Shown: positions 34,738 through 44,050 of the stretch, piece after piece
Numbering within the stretch: position 1 is the stretch's first letter
How the letters are laid out: the number at the start of each line of letters is the position of its first letter
NCBI GenBank assembly: GCA_910585665.1
Contig: CAJUFI010000001.1
Location: 94,627 to 158,626, forward strand
Length of the DNA stretch: 64,000 bases
DNA from: an uncultured Acetatifactor sp.
Lineage (GTDB): Bacteria > Bacillota > Clostridia > Lachnospirales > Lachnospiraceae
Direction of reading: 5' to 3'
The notes under the pieces: generated by a model
The model's input: the letters and a program-made list of their open reading frames with translations, nothing else
Databases searched by the model: none
Told to the model about the DNA's origin: nothing
Made by a program: the position numbers and the translations under genes

Positions 34738-36111
34738 CTACATAACCGCTATGCTTTTCAGGGATACCTCGCCTCTGGCAGCCGTTATCTTGACCACAAG
34801 TCTGTCTATCTTGTCCCCGCTGTCATCCAGCAGCCTGTTCTGATCCGCAAAGGGGTCTGTCAGGGCGCAGATTCTCCGGTTCCCGATTGTAGTGCCCTGG
34901 AAAAGCGGGAACTGGCCTCCGCTGGCGGAGACGGCTTCTATGCGGAAAGTCTCCACCCTCTGCCCCGCGGCAATGTCCTCCCGCAGCTCCACGTACTTGA
35001 TCCTGGAGACAGGACTGGCAAGGGTCACCACATATTCCGGCTGGGTAGGACGGCTTGTATCTTTCTTCTCTACCACAGCCTCCAGGGGATGGCCCAGCTC
35101 CTGGTCCAGCAGCTCCCGCAGCTCCTTCAGGCGTGCCACGTCCCGCTGGTCCAGCAGGCCGTCCCGGTTGGGCGGTATGTTCAGGTTCAGGCAGGCATTG
35201 CCCCCCACAGAGCTTAAGTAAATCTGGAAAAGCTTCTTCAGGGACTTCGGCTCCTCCTCCTGATGCCAGAACCAGCCGGGACGGATGGAAGTGTCTATCT
35301 CTGCCGGCGTGAACGCCAGGCCCCTGGAGTAAAGGATATTGGGCATGCTGCCCACATAGCTGTCCGTATTGTACAGATAGGACAGGTCGCCCTCTTCCGC
35401 CAGGGGACCGGGGCCTGTCTGCACCTCGCTGTATGGACACAGTTCTCCGGGCACCACGCACCACTCGGCAAAACGGCCGATTCCCGCCTCGTTGCCGCAC
35501 CAGCGCACATCAGGCCCCTTGTCAAAGAAGACCACTGCCTCCGGCTGGTGCTTCCTGATCAGGGCGACGTAACGGTCGAAATCATATTCCTGCTTCTTTC
35601 CGTTGGGTCCCTCGCCGCAGGCGCCGTCGAACCAGACGCAGAACAGCTTTCCGTAGCCCGTGAGCAGCTCCTCCAGCTGATTGCAATAGTAGTCATTGTA
35701 CTCCGGCGTGCCGTAATAGGCGCTGTTCCTGTCCCAGGGGGAAAGGTAGACCCCGAAGCGCAGGCCCTCTTCCGCGCAGGCTTTGGCGGCCTCGCCCACC
35801 ACGTCCCTGGCGACAGGGGAATTCTTCACGCTGTGCTCCGTGTACCTGGATGGCCACAGGCAGAATCCGTCATGGTGCTTTGCCGTCAGCACCATCCCCT
35901 TCATCCCGGCCTCTTTCAGGGTCTTCGCCCACTGTCGGCAGTCCAGCTTCACAGGGTTGAAGACGGACTCCGGCTCTGTGCCCTGGCCCCACTCCCTGTC
36001 CGTGAAGGTATTCACCCCGAAATGAATGAACGCGTAGAAGTTCGTGTCGAACCACGCGAGCTGCCGCCCGGAGGGCACCACATTTGCCGCCTCCTTCAAG
36101 AAATCGATCAT
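34738..36111 (-). CDS. Alpha-L-fucosidase, GH29
   Basis: 457 residues. GH29 catalytic barrel: WFDTNFYAFIHFGVNTF, GMKGMVLTAKHHDGFCLW (the conserved KHHDGF) and GYGKLFCVWFDGACGEG, whose Asp in WFDG is the predicted nucleophile. A C-terminal beta-sandwich follows. No signal peptide, so intracellular fucosidase action on imported oligosaccharides is likely. The ATG at 36111 has AGGAGG nine bases before it; an in-frame TTG at 36117 is too close to that site. Confidence 0.92.
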   Translation of the reverse strand: MIDFLKEAANVVPSGRQLAWFDTNFYAFIHFGVNTFTDREWGQGTEPESVFNPVKLDCRQWAKTLKEAGMKGMVLTAKHHDGFCLWPSRYTEHSVKNSPVARDVVGEAAKACAEEGLRFGVYLSPWDRNSAYYGTPEYNDYYCNQLEELLTGYGKLFCVWFDGACGEGPNGKKQEYDFDRYVALIRKHQPEAVVFFDKGPDVRWCGNEAGIGRFAEWCVVPGELCPYSEVQTGPGPLAEEGDLSYLYNTDSYVGSMPNILYSRGLAFTPAEIDTSIRPGWFWHQEEEPKSLKKLFQIYLSSVGGNACLNLNIPPNRDGLLDQRDVARLKELRELLDQELGHPLEAVVEKKDTSRPTQPEYVVTLASPVSRIKYVELREDIAAGQRVETFRIEAVSASGGQFPLFQGTTIGNRRICALTDPFADQNRLLDDSGDKIDRLVVKITAARGEVSLKSIAVM

Positions 36112-36248
36112 TTCCAATTGCCTCCTGTCATGTCTTGCATTCTATATTGCAGATCCAAGTTCCCAGTCTATCTCATGAACAGGAAAAACGCAATGTTTTT
36201 TCCAATCAAAAATATGGAGATTACGGCCTGTCTGTCATTTCCACGCTA

Positions 36249-36399
36249 TTAGACATCAGCCCGATGCAGATACACATACCCGGCAACAGCAGATCCGAGA
36301 ATCAGGAACACCGCCGACAGGCCGCACCGCAGAAAGTCCAGGCTGAAGATCCTGCCGGACACCAGGAAGCCGGCAAGAGATTCTTCATGATGTTTGCAT
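36249..36399 (-). pseudogene. Small membrane-protein remnant with strong ribosome binding site
   Basis: A perfect AAGGAGG precedes an ATG at 36399, but that frame stops after four codons (MQTS). One frame over, the DNA encodes EESLAGFLVSGRIFSLDFLR followed by a hydrophobic helix (SAVFLILGSAVAGYVYL) and a stop at 36249. A frameshifted small membrane protein, or the tail of a transporter, is likely. Confidence 0.45.
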
Positions 36400-36437
36400 A
36401 TTCTTTTCCTCCTTGAGGTGGAAATAATTTCCGAGTT

Positions 36438-37766
36438 CTACTGTAAATTACAGTACTTCCTCCACGTCCCCCGCAGATACCGCCCCGCGAAGCAGCAGAC
36501 CCGGAAGATCCAGTCCACCGCCATGGCAATCCACACGCCTACGGCTCCCATCCCCATATGGACGCCGAACACAAGGCTCAGCCCGATGCGGAAAGTGACC
36601 ATGGAAAAAATCGCGGTTGTCATGGTGTATTTTACGTCATTGCAGGCCCGGAGCATATTGGGCAGCACAAAGGACGCGGGCCAGAGCAGAATCGCAAGGC
36701 CGTCATGTATCATCACAAGGACATAAGCCAGCTCCGTGGCCTCCGCCCCCAGGCCGTAAAGCCCCAGAATCGGGTGCAGGAACAGCAGGATCAGGCTGTT
36801 CATCACCGCCGTGGCGGCGTATGTGATCAGCAGCAGCTTTTTCGTATAGTATTTCACCTGCGCCAGATCTCCCGCCCCCACACATTGGCCTATCACAGTG
36901 ATCATGGCCAGGTTCATGCCCTGCCCGATGATACAGCCCATGCTGTCCAGGCTGTTCGCCACGCCGTTGGCGGCGATCTGCACCGTGCCGAAGCCCGCTA
37001 TGATGCTCACCACGATTACGCGGCCCAGCTGGAAAATGCCGTTTTCGATGCCGCTTGGAATGCCGATGTAGAGGATTTTCCGGATGACCGGCCATTCGAA
37101 CCGAAACCGCTCCCTGCCCAGATGTATCAGGTGATCAGGGTTCCTTAAAAGGACATAGAGACAAAGCCCCGCCACCGCCCTGGAGATCAGAGACGGCACC
37201 GCCACGCCTGCCACGCCCATTTTCAGGCCGAAGACGCAGATGGCATTGCCTCCCACATTGATGATGTTCATGAGCATGGACACCTTCAGGGTAATCTGAG
37301 AATTCCCCATGGAGCGGAACAGCGCCGCGCAGGCATTATAGACCGCCAGGAACGGAAAGGAAAGCGCCGAGATGATCAGATAGACGATGGCATTCCGCAT
37401 CACGTCCTCCTCTATCTTTCCGAAAAACAGATTCAAAATGAACCTATGGCCGATGATCACCAGCAGGGAGACCAGCACCGTTATCAGAGCGTTGATCCAG
37501 AGGAGCTGCTTCGCCGACCGGCAGGCCTCCTCCGGTTTGTTCGCCCCCACGAACTGGCTGGCGACCACCGCGCCCCCGGTGGCCAGAGCCGCCAACACAG
37601 CGATGACCAGGTTGTTGAACATGTCCACCAGCGACACCCCGGACACCGCAGCCTCGCCCACGGATGAGATCATCATCGTATCCGCCATGCCCACCGTGAT
37701 GGCGAGAGCCTGTTCCATGATCAGCGGGACAATCAGTTTTTTCAAATCCTTGTTGGTGAATATCAT
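36438..37766 (-). CDS. MATE-family efflux transporter
   Basis: 442 residues with 12 predicted helices in two homologous halves. Signatures: LIMEQALAITVGMADTMMIS in helix 1, ATGGAVVASQFVGA in helix 2, IIGQGMNLAMITVIGQCVGA in the matching helix of the second half. MATE proteins export cationic drugs or metabolites using sodium or protons. Start ATG with GGAGGAAAAAGG upstream. Divergent from the phenylacetate-CoA ligase gene. Confidence 0.92.
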   Translation of the reverse strand: MIFTNKDLKKLIVPLIMEQALAITVGMADTMMISSVGEAAVSGVSLVDMFNNLVIAVLAALATGGAVVASQFVGANKPEEACRSAKQLLWINALITVLVSLLVIIGHRFILNLFFGKIEEDVMRNAIVYLIISALSFPFLAVYNACAALFRSMGNSQITLKVSMLMNIINVGGNAICVFGLKMGVAGVAVPSLISRAVAGLCLYVLLRNPDHLIHLGRERFRFEWPVIRKILYIGIPSGIENGIFQLGRVIVVSIIAGFGTVQIAANGVANSLDSMGCIIGQGMNLAMITVIGQCVGAGDLAQVKYYTKKLLLITYAATAVMNSLILLFLHPILGLYGLGAEATELAYVLVMIHDGLAILLWPASFVLPNMLRACNDVKYTMTTAIFSMVTFRIGLSLVFGVHMGMGAVGVWIAMAVDWIFRVCCFAGRYLRGTWRKYCNLQ

Positions 37767-37926
37767 AGATACCTTTTTCCTCCGTGCTGCCTTTGTTCGT
37801 CATTATGTCGAGTATAGCATCCATCCACCTTATCGTCAATGATGTCCGCGGCAGGCCTGGTCAGATTTTGCCAGCCGGATGATACCTGCGAGGAGAATTT
37901 ATTTCTTAGCTTTGCAAACTTACTCC

Positions 37927-37956
37927 TTGACGCTGCGTCCGGGAAAAGGTTATGAT
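37927..37956 (+). promoter_or_regulatory. Sigma-A-type promoter of the phenylacetate-CoA ligase operon
   Basis: TTGACG (37927-37932), 18-bp spacer, TATGAT (37951-37956), about 85 bp before the ATG at 38043. Confidence 0.65.
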
Positions 37957-38042
37957 AGAGAGAACAGATATAAAGCTTGGAAAAACTGCCTTGGAGCTTA
38001 TCTGAAATGTACGGATCGTACAAATAAGAAGGAGAAAAACAT

Positions 38043-39341
38043 ATGGAACGGTACTATCAGAAAGAAATCGAGACCGCGGACCGGGAGCAGATCCTGGCAT
38101 GGCAGAACGAGCGCCTGGTCAGACAGGTGCGCCATGTGTGGGACAATGTGCCCTACTACCGTGCAAAAATGGAGGAAAAAGGCCTCTCCCCTGAGGACAT
38201 CAAGAGCGTGGAGGATCTGCGCAAGCTGCCTTTCCTGACCAAGGACGACCTGCGAGACGCCTATCCTTACGGCCTGCTGGCCAGGCCCCTGAAAGACTGC
38301 GTCCGCATCCAGTCCACATCGGGCACCACAGGGCGCAGGGTGGTGGCCTTTTACACCCAGCATGACATCGACCTGTGGGAGGATTGCTGCGCCCGCGCCA
38401 TCATGGCTGCCGGAGGCACCGAGGAGGATGTGTGCCACGTGAGCTACGGCTACGGCCTTTTCACCGGCGGTCCCGGCCTGAACGGAGGCAGCCATAAAGT
38501 AGGCTGTCTGACTCTCCCCATGTCGTCGGGCAACACGGACCGCCAGCTGCAGTTCATGGTGGACCTGGGTTCTACCATCCTCTGCTGCACTCCTTCTTAC
38601 GCCGCTTTTCTGGCTGAGAGCATCCACGAGCGGGGACTGCGGGACAAAATCAAGCTGAAAGCCGGAATCTTCGGAGCCGAGGCCTGGAGCGAGGAGATGC
38701 GCCAGGACATCCAGAACAAGCTGGGCATCAAGGCCTACGATATCTACGGGCTCACGGAGACCAGCGGCCCCGGCGTCGCTTTCGAGTGCAGCCAGCAGAC
38801 GGGCATGCACATCAATGAAGACCACTTCATCGCCGAGATCATCGACCCGGATACCGGGGAAGTCCTTCCCGAGGGCAGCAAGGGCGAGCTGGTGTTCACT
38901 TCCATCACCAAAGAAGCTTTCCCCCTTCTGCGCTACCGCACCAGGGACATCTGCGTGCTCACCAGGGAGAAATGCTCCTGCGGCCGCACCCATGTGAAGA
39001 TGAGCAAGCCTATGGGCAGAAGCGACGACATGCTTATCGTCAAGGGTGTCAATGTCTTCCCGTCCCAGATTGAGACTGTGCTCCTGGAGCAGGGATATCC
39101 GGCCAATTATCAAATCATTGTGGACCGCGTCAACAACTCCGATACGCTGGAGGTGATGGTGGAGATGTCGCCGGAGCACTTCTCCGATAACCTGGGCGAG
39201 ATCACGAATATGGAAAAAGCCCTGGTGGCGGCCCTCAAGGCCATGCTGGGCATCTACGCCAAGGTGCGCCTGGTGGCTCCTAAGTCCATCGCCAGGAGCG
39301 AGGGCAAGGCAGTGCGCGTCATTGACAAGCGGAAAATTTAA
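38043..39341 (+). CDS. paaK: Phenylacetate-CoA ligase
   Basis: 432 residues, full length. Adenylate-forming enzyme motifs: STSGTTGRRVV (about residues 93-103), GAEAWSEEM, YDIYGLTETSGPG, RYRTRDI, and the PaaK-type C-terminal start GRSDDMLIVKGVNVFPSQIE. It makes aryl-CoA from phenylacetate or related arylacetates with ATP. In clostridia, PaaK with an ACT protein is often linked to indolepyruvate:ferredoxin oxidoreductase in aromatic amino-acid metabolism; that oxidoreductase is not in this window. AAGGAG precedes the ATG. Confidence 0.95.
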   Translation: MERYYQKEIETADREQILAWQNERLVRQVRHVWDNVPYYRAKMEEKGLSPEDIKSVEDLRKLPFLTKDDLRDAYPYGLLARPLKDCVRIQSTSGTTGRRVVAFYTQHDIDLWEDCCARAIMAAGGTEEDVCHVSYGYGLFTGGPGLNGGSHKVGCLTLPMSSGNTDRQLQFMVDLGSTILCCTPSYAAFLAESIHERGLRDKIKLKAGIFGAEAWSEEMRQDIQNKLGIKAYDIYGLTETSGPGVAFECSQQTGMHINEDHFIAEIIDPDTGEVLPEGSKGELVFTSITKEAFPLLRYRTRDICVLTREKCSCGRTHVKMSKPMGRSDDMLIVKGVNVFPSQIETVLLEQGYPANYQIIVDRVNNSDTLEVMVEMSPEHFSDNLGEITNMEKALVAALKAMLGIYAKVRLVAPKSIARSEGKAVRVIDKRKI

Positions 39342-39359
39342 GAGAGGGAGGACAAAGAT

Positions 39360-39791
39360 ATGACCATATCTCAGATTTCGGTATTTCTGGAAAACAAAGC
39401 GGGACAGCTGGCGGATATCACGGGGATTCTGTCGGAGAAGCAGGTGAACATGCGGGCAATCAGCATCGCGGAGACCGCGGATTACGGCATCCTGCGGCTT
39501 ATCGTGGACGATGCGCCGAAAGCCTCCTCCATTCTCCTGGAGCAGGGCTTCATCCTGACCATGACGCCTGTGGTGGGCGTGGAGGTTCCGGATACGCCCG
39601 GCGGCTTGAGCAAGGTGCTCGGCATCATTTCCCGGGCGGGAATCGATATTGAATACATGTACTCTGTCTTTGGGCAGAAAGACGGACAGGCATGTATGAT
39701 ATTCCGTGTAGCGGATGCGGACGGGCTGACGGCGCTTCTCGCGGAGAACGGCATCGCCACCATCGCCGGAGAGGATCTGGGCGTGCATTAA
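39360..39791 (+). CDS. Tandem ACT-domain amino-acid-binding protein
   Basis: 143 residues, two ACT domains (about 1-67, ISQISVFLENKAGQLADITG; and about 68-143, VVGVEVPDTPGGLSKVLGII). ACT domains bind amino acids and regulate partner enzymes. It starts 18 bp after the ligase stop with GAGGGAGGA upstream, so it is cotranscribed and probably senses an aromatic amino acid for the ligase pathway. Confidence 0.93.
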   Translation: MTISQISVFLENKAGQLADITGILSEKQVNMRAISIAETADYGILRLIVDDAPKASSILLEQGFILTMTPVVGVEVPDTPGGLSKVLGIISRAGIDIEYMYSVFGQKDGQACMIFRVADADGLTALLAENGIATIAGEDLGVH

Positions 39792-39806
39792 GCAAAGACA
39801 AAGTCG

Positions 39807-39855
39807 GGAGGGCATCCGGGGATTTCCCCAGGTGCCCTCCTCTGCTTCGTTTTCG
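39807..39855 (+). terminator. Rho-independent terminator of the paaK-ACT operon
   Basis: GGAGGGCA pairs with TGCCCTCC, with an inner CCGGGGA/TCCCCAGG stem, followed by a T-rich run (TCTGCTTCGTTTT). Confidence 0.85.
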
Positions 39856-39859
39856 GCTA

Positions 39860-40070
39860 TTTAGGAATTGTCGGAAAATAACTGCTGCAATTGCTTCAGG
39901 CAAAAGCCCGGAAATACAATAAAAATTGCCATAAACTTGCAGCAGTTATTTGTAGACAATTCCTTATACTGCCTAACGATTTCACTTGCCGTGAAACCAG
40001 ACTGCATATCGCTGACTGGTTCAATCGCATGATTACATTAGGCAGCATGCGCTGTCCTATTGCCCGAAGA
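39860..40070. mobile_element. Family B element copy 1, split by a family A MITE
   Basis: Removing the 100-bp family A element and one TTA rebuilds TTTATACTGCCTAACG, the terminus of family B. The body (39967-40047) matches the reverse complement of 55180-55255, for example ATTTCACTTGCC and CTGGTTCAATCGCATGATT. The right end has decayed. Confidence 0.7.
39864..39963. mobile_element. 100-bp MITE, family A, copy 3
   Basis: Begins GGAATTGTCGG, ends GTAGACAATTCC, flanked by TTA on both sides (39861-39863, 39964-39966). It is nested in the terminus of the family B element just downstream of the paaK-ACT terminator. Confidence 0.9.
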
Positions 40071-40077
40071 AATAAAC

Positions 40078-40197
40078 TTCCCCGATACAAACATTCAAAC
40101 ACCGCAAGGGTGTTTGTCTCCTGCTTCGCAGAAGCGGGGTATTTGCCCCAACCTCACTTCGTCCGGTGCCGGTTTACGCGATGCAAGCATCGGGGAA
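40078..40197. repeat. Structured intergenic element bounded by an inverted repeat
   Basis: TTCCCCGAT (40078-40086) and ATCGGGGAA (40189-40197) form a 9-bp inverted repeat. Inside are short hairpins such as ACACC/GGTGT and GCTTCGCAGAAGC. It lies 8 bp past the stop codon of the fucosidase gene and may act as its terminator or be a third small element. Confidence 0.4.
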
Positions 40198-40205
40198 TGT
40201 ACCCG

Positions 40206-41237
40206 CTATGCCTCAAATTCTGCAGCAACTTCCCGCAATATCGCCTGGCTCGCTCCGGGGATTCTGCCGAGATGGTCCGGGCCTACATTCAGCAGGTAAT
40301 TGATGCCCATCCCGTTCAGCTTCTTTTTGATTGCGCGAATCTCCTTCGCGTCCTTCCAGTTCTGATCCCAGGCGCAGTATCCCCAGCTGTCGTTCATGGT
40401 AGCCGCGGTCTCGTAGAGGCCGTAAGGCGAGGGCTTCATACCGCCTATGGCATTGTAGTCAACCATGTTTGGATTCGCTTCATCTTCTGCCGGAAGGGAA
40501 TCCGGGATTTCATTGTCCCCCAGCGACACATAGTCATATGCGCCGTTTCCGAGACGGGAGTTGATCAGGCAGTCCGGCTGGTATTTTTTCACCAGTTCAA
40601 ACAGCTCCCGGCTCTGGGCATCCTTGATCGTCATGGGCACATCGAACCAAATCAGACAGAGTTCCCCATAGCCGCGGAGGATTTCCTCCACCTGAGGCTT
40701 GATCTTATTCTCAAAGCAGATGTCGAAGTTCTTGCCGGCATTGTCCGGGAAATCCCACTCATTACACCAGGCCTTTCCCGAACAGGGGATGTGGCCGGAG
40801 AGATACCCGCCGCCGTGCTCCTCATGCCAGTCCAGATCCTGGGAGTAGTACAACCCGAATTTCAGGCCGTGCTTGTAACAGGCTTCGGAAAGCTCGCCAA
40901 TGACATCCCTGCCGAAAGGAGTCGCATCCACCACGTTGAATCCGTCCACCCTGGAGCGGAACATGGCGAACCCGTCGTGATGCTTGCTCGTGATGACAAA
41001 ATATTTCATGCCGCATTCCTTTGCGAAGCGGATCCATTCGCCGGCATCGAAATAAACCGGATTGAACGCTTTCGCAAGCTTCTCATAGGCGGCAATGGGG
41101 ATGCACTGGTTGGATTGAATCCACTCCGCGTAGCTGCTGCTCCTGCGGCCATCCCACTCTCCGCCCAGCAGAGAATAGAGCCCCCAGTGCACCATCATGC
41201 CGTACTGCGCCTCTTTGAACCATTTTCTCATGTCCAT
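40206..41237 (-). CDS. Alpha-L-fucosidase-like GH29 protein
   Basis: 343 residues from the ATG at 41237. GH29 core: WFKEAQYGMMVHWGLYSLLGG, CGMKYFVITSKHHDGFAMFRS, and GYGELCLIWFDVPMT with the likely nucleophile Asp. It is shorter than the GH29 at 34738 and lacks a C-terminal sandwich. No signal peptide. An open frame reaches 41324, but its first 29 codons are family A MITE sequence (SRFRCISGLSPKQ). The MITE ends 8 bp before the ATG, so the natural leader is gone and only a weak AAAG site remains. Confidence 0.88.
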   Translation of the reverse strand: MDMRKWFKEAQYGMMVHWGLYSLLGGEWDGRRSSSYAEWIQSNQCIPIAAYEKLAKAFNPVYFDAGEWIRFAKECGMKYFVITSKHHDGFAMFRSRVDGFNVVDATPFGRDVIGELSEACYKHGLKFGLYYSQDLDWHEEHGGGYLSGHIPCSGKAWCNEWDFPDNAGKNFDICFENKIKPQVEEILRGYGELCLIWFDVPMTIKDAQSRELFELVKKYQPDCLINSRLGNGAYDYVSLGDNEIPDSLPAEDEANPNMVDYNAIGGMKPSPYGLYETAATMNDSWGYCAWDQNWKDAKEIRAIKKKLNGMGINYLLNVGPDHLGRIPGASQAILREVAAEFEA

Positions 41238-41245
41238 TTTCTTTA

Positions 41246-41345
41246 GGAATTGTCGGAAAATAACTGATGCAACTTGTTTAGGAGAAAGCCCAGAAATACA
41301 ACGAAAACGGCTATAAACTCGCATCAGTTATTTGTAGACAATTCC
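41246..41345. mobile_element. 100-bp MITE, family A, copy 4, at a start codon
   Basis: Begins GGAATTGTCGG, ends GTAGACAATTCC, flanked by TTA on both sides (41243-41245, 41346-41348). It lies directly upstream of the GH29 gene. Confidence 0.9.
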
Positions 41346-41380
41346 TTACCTCCCGGGGAAATCCTTTTGCTTGCTGACAG

Positions 41381-41638
41381 CTATTGCCTGAAACCGCTTT
41401 CCTGCTCCTGTTCAATGCACCTCAACGCAATCAGTACCACAGGCCTCCCAACGGCCGGGGATTCCGCGTCAGGAAAGATGGCATAGACGGATGTGGGCTT
41501 GCTCACAGGTTCCGCACTCTGCGTTTCTGACTTTAGGGGCCGATTCGGCTTTGTGCTCCCAATCGGTGCAAAAACCTTACGTCCCAATAAATCTACGGAC
41601 AGCGGCAACCTGAAAGCGAGAACGCAATTTTCTTTCAT
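41381..41638 (-). CDS. Small hypothetical protein
   Basis: 85 codons from the ATG at 41638 with AAAGG nine bases upstream. The product (MKENCVLAFRLPLSVDLLG, ending IALRCIEQEQESGFRQ) has no motif I know. It lies alone between a MITE and an ABC permease gene. It could be a real small protein or a chance frame. Confidence 0.35.
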   Translation of the reverse strand: MKENCVLAFRLPLSVDLLGRKVFAPIGSTKPNRPLKSETQSAEPVSKPTSVYAIFPDAESPAVGRPVVLIALRCIEQEQESGFRQ

Positions 41639-41737
41639 TATAATATGCCTTTCCCTAAAAAGCAACGATTCTTTTACGATCCTCGCCCCTCCTGCCTTCG
41701 TCTCGTAATCAAAATGCCGGCGGAGAGCGCCGAGACA

Positions 41738-44050
41738 TCAGGAAAGTCTCGACGTCCAGGAATAGAAAGGATAAAGGGAGAATCCCTCCGCCGCGGCAAA
41801 TCCCAGCATCAGCATCGCCAGCGGAACCAGCAAAAGCAGCGCTGCCAGGAAATAAGCCCCCAGCGGCTCCCTGCGCCAGGCGGACAGGCCCAACACCGCA
41901 AGGGCCGCCATAACCAGGACTACAGCCTGCGACAGGGCAGCCGCCAGGAGGAATCCCCAAATCGGCAGCGCCGAGGCAACTCCACTGCAGCAGGGAAGAT
42001 TCCCCGCCCCAAAGGAAAGCCCCCTGAAAGGGTATGTCATGCCGATCCGCGCCATCCTGCATGCAAAGGGCACCAAAGAGACCACCGCTGCCGACGCCCC
42101 GCACAGACAGGCCTTGTACAGCAACACCTTCCGCTTTCCGGTCCGGGTGCTCCCCAGCAGGTTCCAGGCGCCTCCTGTGTCCTCCATGGCCGCCGCGTTT
42201 CCGAAAGCCAGGATGACGCCGCAGCAGAGCAGAATCAGGTCGATCAGTGTTCCCTCCCCTTTCACGCCAAACAGGTAGAGGTATCCCGTGTCATAGACAA
42301 AATTCCCTCCCGGACGCGTCGGCAGCCCTTCCCCGCTAATCCGCCGGTACTGCTCCCACGCCCGCAGAAAGGCGGGATAGAAAGCCGTCACGGCATTATA
42401 TTTCGCTTTCAAATCCTCCCCGGCCCTTTCATCCATCTCTCCCCGGGAAACCATCTCCTGGATTTGACTAATCTGGTCAAAAGCTTCCTGATAGCGGGCC
42501 TGTTCGGACAGGAGCAGCTGCTCCTTCTCTTCCGTCAATTCCCCCTCCAGCCGCAGCATCATGTCCTGGTAATAGGCTTCCTGGACGGAGAGGTAATAGT
42601 TCTGCCCCCATTCCCGGTATCCTGCCAGGAGCCCGAAGGCAAGCAGCGCCAGCGCCGCCCTGTTGGCAATCATGATTTTGTAGCACTCGTGCCGCAGCAG
42701 CCCTGCATGGGGGCGGAAAAAGGAAATCGCCGGCAGCCTGCCGTCCCTGAGGGCCAGCTTTTCCCCTTTGATAAAGAACCACAGGCTTCCCGCCGTCCCC
42801 GCTGCCGCCAGAAGGAACAGCAGTCCCCAGGTCAGGAGCCGCTGGGGGACAGGGTGCCCAAACAAGTCGAAGTTCAGGTATCCCCCATAATAGTGCTCCG
42901 TCTTCAGAATCCCCATCAGGTTCAGATATTTGTACAGGTTCCATCGGGAAGCCCCGGGGATAGCCGTGTACAGGATATTGCTGACGCCGCAGAACAGAAT
43001 CCCCACTCCGTAAGGCAGATAAATCGTCTCCGCCGCCATGCAGACCGCCGCCAGCAAAGCTCCGAATCCGAATGCCGCCAGCCCTTTCGTCAACACGGAC
43101 AGCACCAGATAAGCCCGGATGCTGACAGGCAGACAGCTCTCCCGGAAAGCCGCCACCGACTGAAGGGCCGCGCCCAGGTCCCCATATCCCACCGTCACGC
43201 CGTAGAAAAGAAGATTCACTCCGTACAACACCGCCGCCATGCCCACACAGTGCAGGAAAAGCGCGGTCAGCTTGGCCCCCATGCTCCTCCCCATCCCGTA
43301 CCTGGTGCTTTTGGTGATGTAAAAGAGCCTTTTTTCCTTCTCTTCCAGAATCAGATCCCCCACAGCCAGGAATACGGACAACAGCAGAAAAATATCCGTC
43401 CATACGTTATTCATAGCGCCAATCAGGCCCTTGCCGGGCATCCATCGGATTCTTTCATCCGAGAGCCCGGCGTAGTCCTCCGCGCTTTTCTTCACGTTCC
43501 TGGCGGAGAAAGACGCCTCTTCCTCTCCGCCGGCCGTCCCGCCGAAGATGCCGATGCCGCCCAGGACAGAGCCCCTCTCCTGCACGGACTGCAGATACGC
43601 CCCATAGCCCGCGGTCTTCTCCCACTCCTCGTACAGCTCCTCTATCAGGCTCTGTTCCTGCCAGAAAGAATCCGTGAACGTCAGGTAGTCGCCCCTTTGG
43701 TACCGCTCATAGCAGGCCTCGAACACGCCGGGGGCGCTTTTCATGGCCTGGACCGCCAGCCTGTCCCCCATCTCGTTTCCCATGCCCTGCAGCATCAGGA
43801 CATCCTGCACCAGCGCCATTCCGTCCATGGTTTCTTTCAGTCCGGTGACATAGGCCTGCTTTTCCGCCTCCGACATGGCTGAAATCTGCTTTTGAAAAGC
43901 CTTGTAGGCGGACAGGCCGGCTTTCCCCTCAGCCGGCAGGGTGGTATACCACATGAGGAACAGCTCCAGCAGAAGCAACAGCAGGCAGGACAGCCGGAAC
44001 CGCCTCTTTCCCCAAAGTTTCTCCAGTTCAAAGCCCGTCAGACGAAACAT
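41738..44050 (-). CDS. Large ABC transporter permease
   Basis: 770 residues. An N-terminal helix (RLSCLLLLLLELFLMW), a long extracytoplasmic segment, helices near 210-420, a second large loop and C-terminal helices to about residue 745. This is the ABC-2-type organisation. The ATG lies inside the ATPase gene (23-bp overlap) with GGAGGAG upstream. With the ATPase and the lipoprotein it forms an exporter operon next to its own two-component system at 46664-49158, a layout typical of peptide-antibiotic response loci. Substrate unknown. Confidence 0.85.
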   Translation of the reverse strand: MFRLTGFELEKLWGKRRFRLSCLLLLLLELFLMWYTTLPAEGKAGLSAYKAFQKQISAMSEAEKQAYVTGLKETMDGMALVQDVLMLQGMGNEMGDRLAVQAMKSAPGVFEACYERYQRGDYLTFTDSFWQEQSLIEELYEEWEKTAGYGAYLQSVQERGSVLGGIGIFGGTAGGEEEASFSARNVKKSAEDYAGLSDERIRWMPGKGLIGAMNNVWTDIFLLLSVFLAVGDLILEEKEKRLFYITKSTRYGMGRSMGAKLTALFLHCVGMAAVLYGVNLLFYGVTVGYGDLGAALQSVAAFRESCLPVSIRAYLVLSVLTKGLAAFGFGALLAAVCMAAETIYLPYGVGILFCGVSNILYTAIPGASRWNLYKYLNLMGILKTEHYYGGYLNFDLFGHPVPQRLLTWGLLFLLAAAGTAGSLWFFIKGEKLALRDGRLPAISFFRPHAGLLRHECYKIMIANRAALALLAFGLLAGYREWGQNYYLSVQEAYYQDMMLRLEGELTEEKEQLLLSEQARYQEAFDQISQIQEMVSRGEMDERAGEDLKAKYNAVTAFYPAFLRAWEQYRRISGEGLPTRPGGNFVYDTGYLYLFGVKGEGTLIDLILLCCGVILAFGNAAAMEDTGGAWNLLGSTRTGKRKVLLYKACLCGASAAVVSLVPFACRMARIGMTYPFRGLSFGAGNLPCCSGVASALPIWGFLLAAALSQAVVLVMAALAVLGLSAWRREPLGAYFLAALLLLVPLAMLMLGFAAAEGFSLYPFYSWTSRLS

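Noticed and set aside
37998..39815. 605-codon minus-strand frame opposite paaK
   Set aside because: Antisense to a full-length phenylacetate-CoA ligase; His/Gln-rich shadow.
39967..40047. Integron attC site
   Set aside because: GCCTAAC and TTAGGC ends looked attC-like, but there is no integrase or cassette array, and the true ends extend to the TTTATACTGC repeat of a small-element family.
41645..43882. 745-codon plus-strand frame opposite the ABC permease
   Set aside because: Arg/Gln/Pro-rich antisense shadow; the permease has proper helices and a coupled start.
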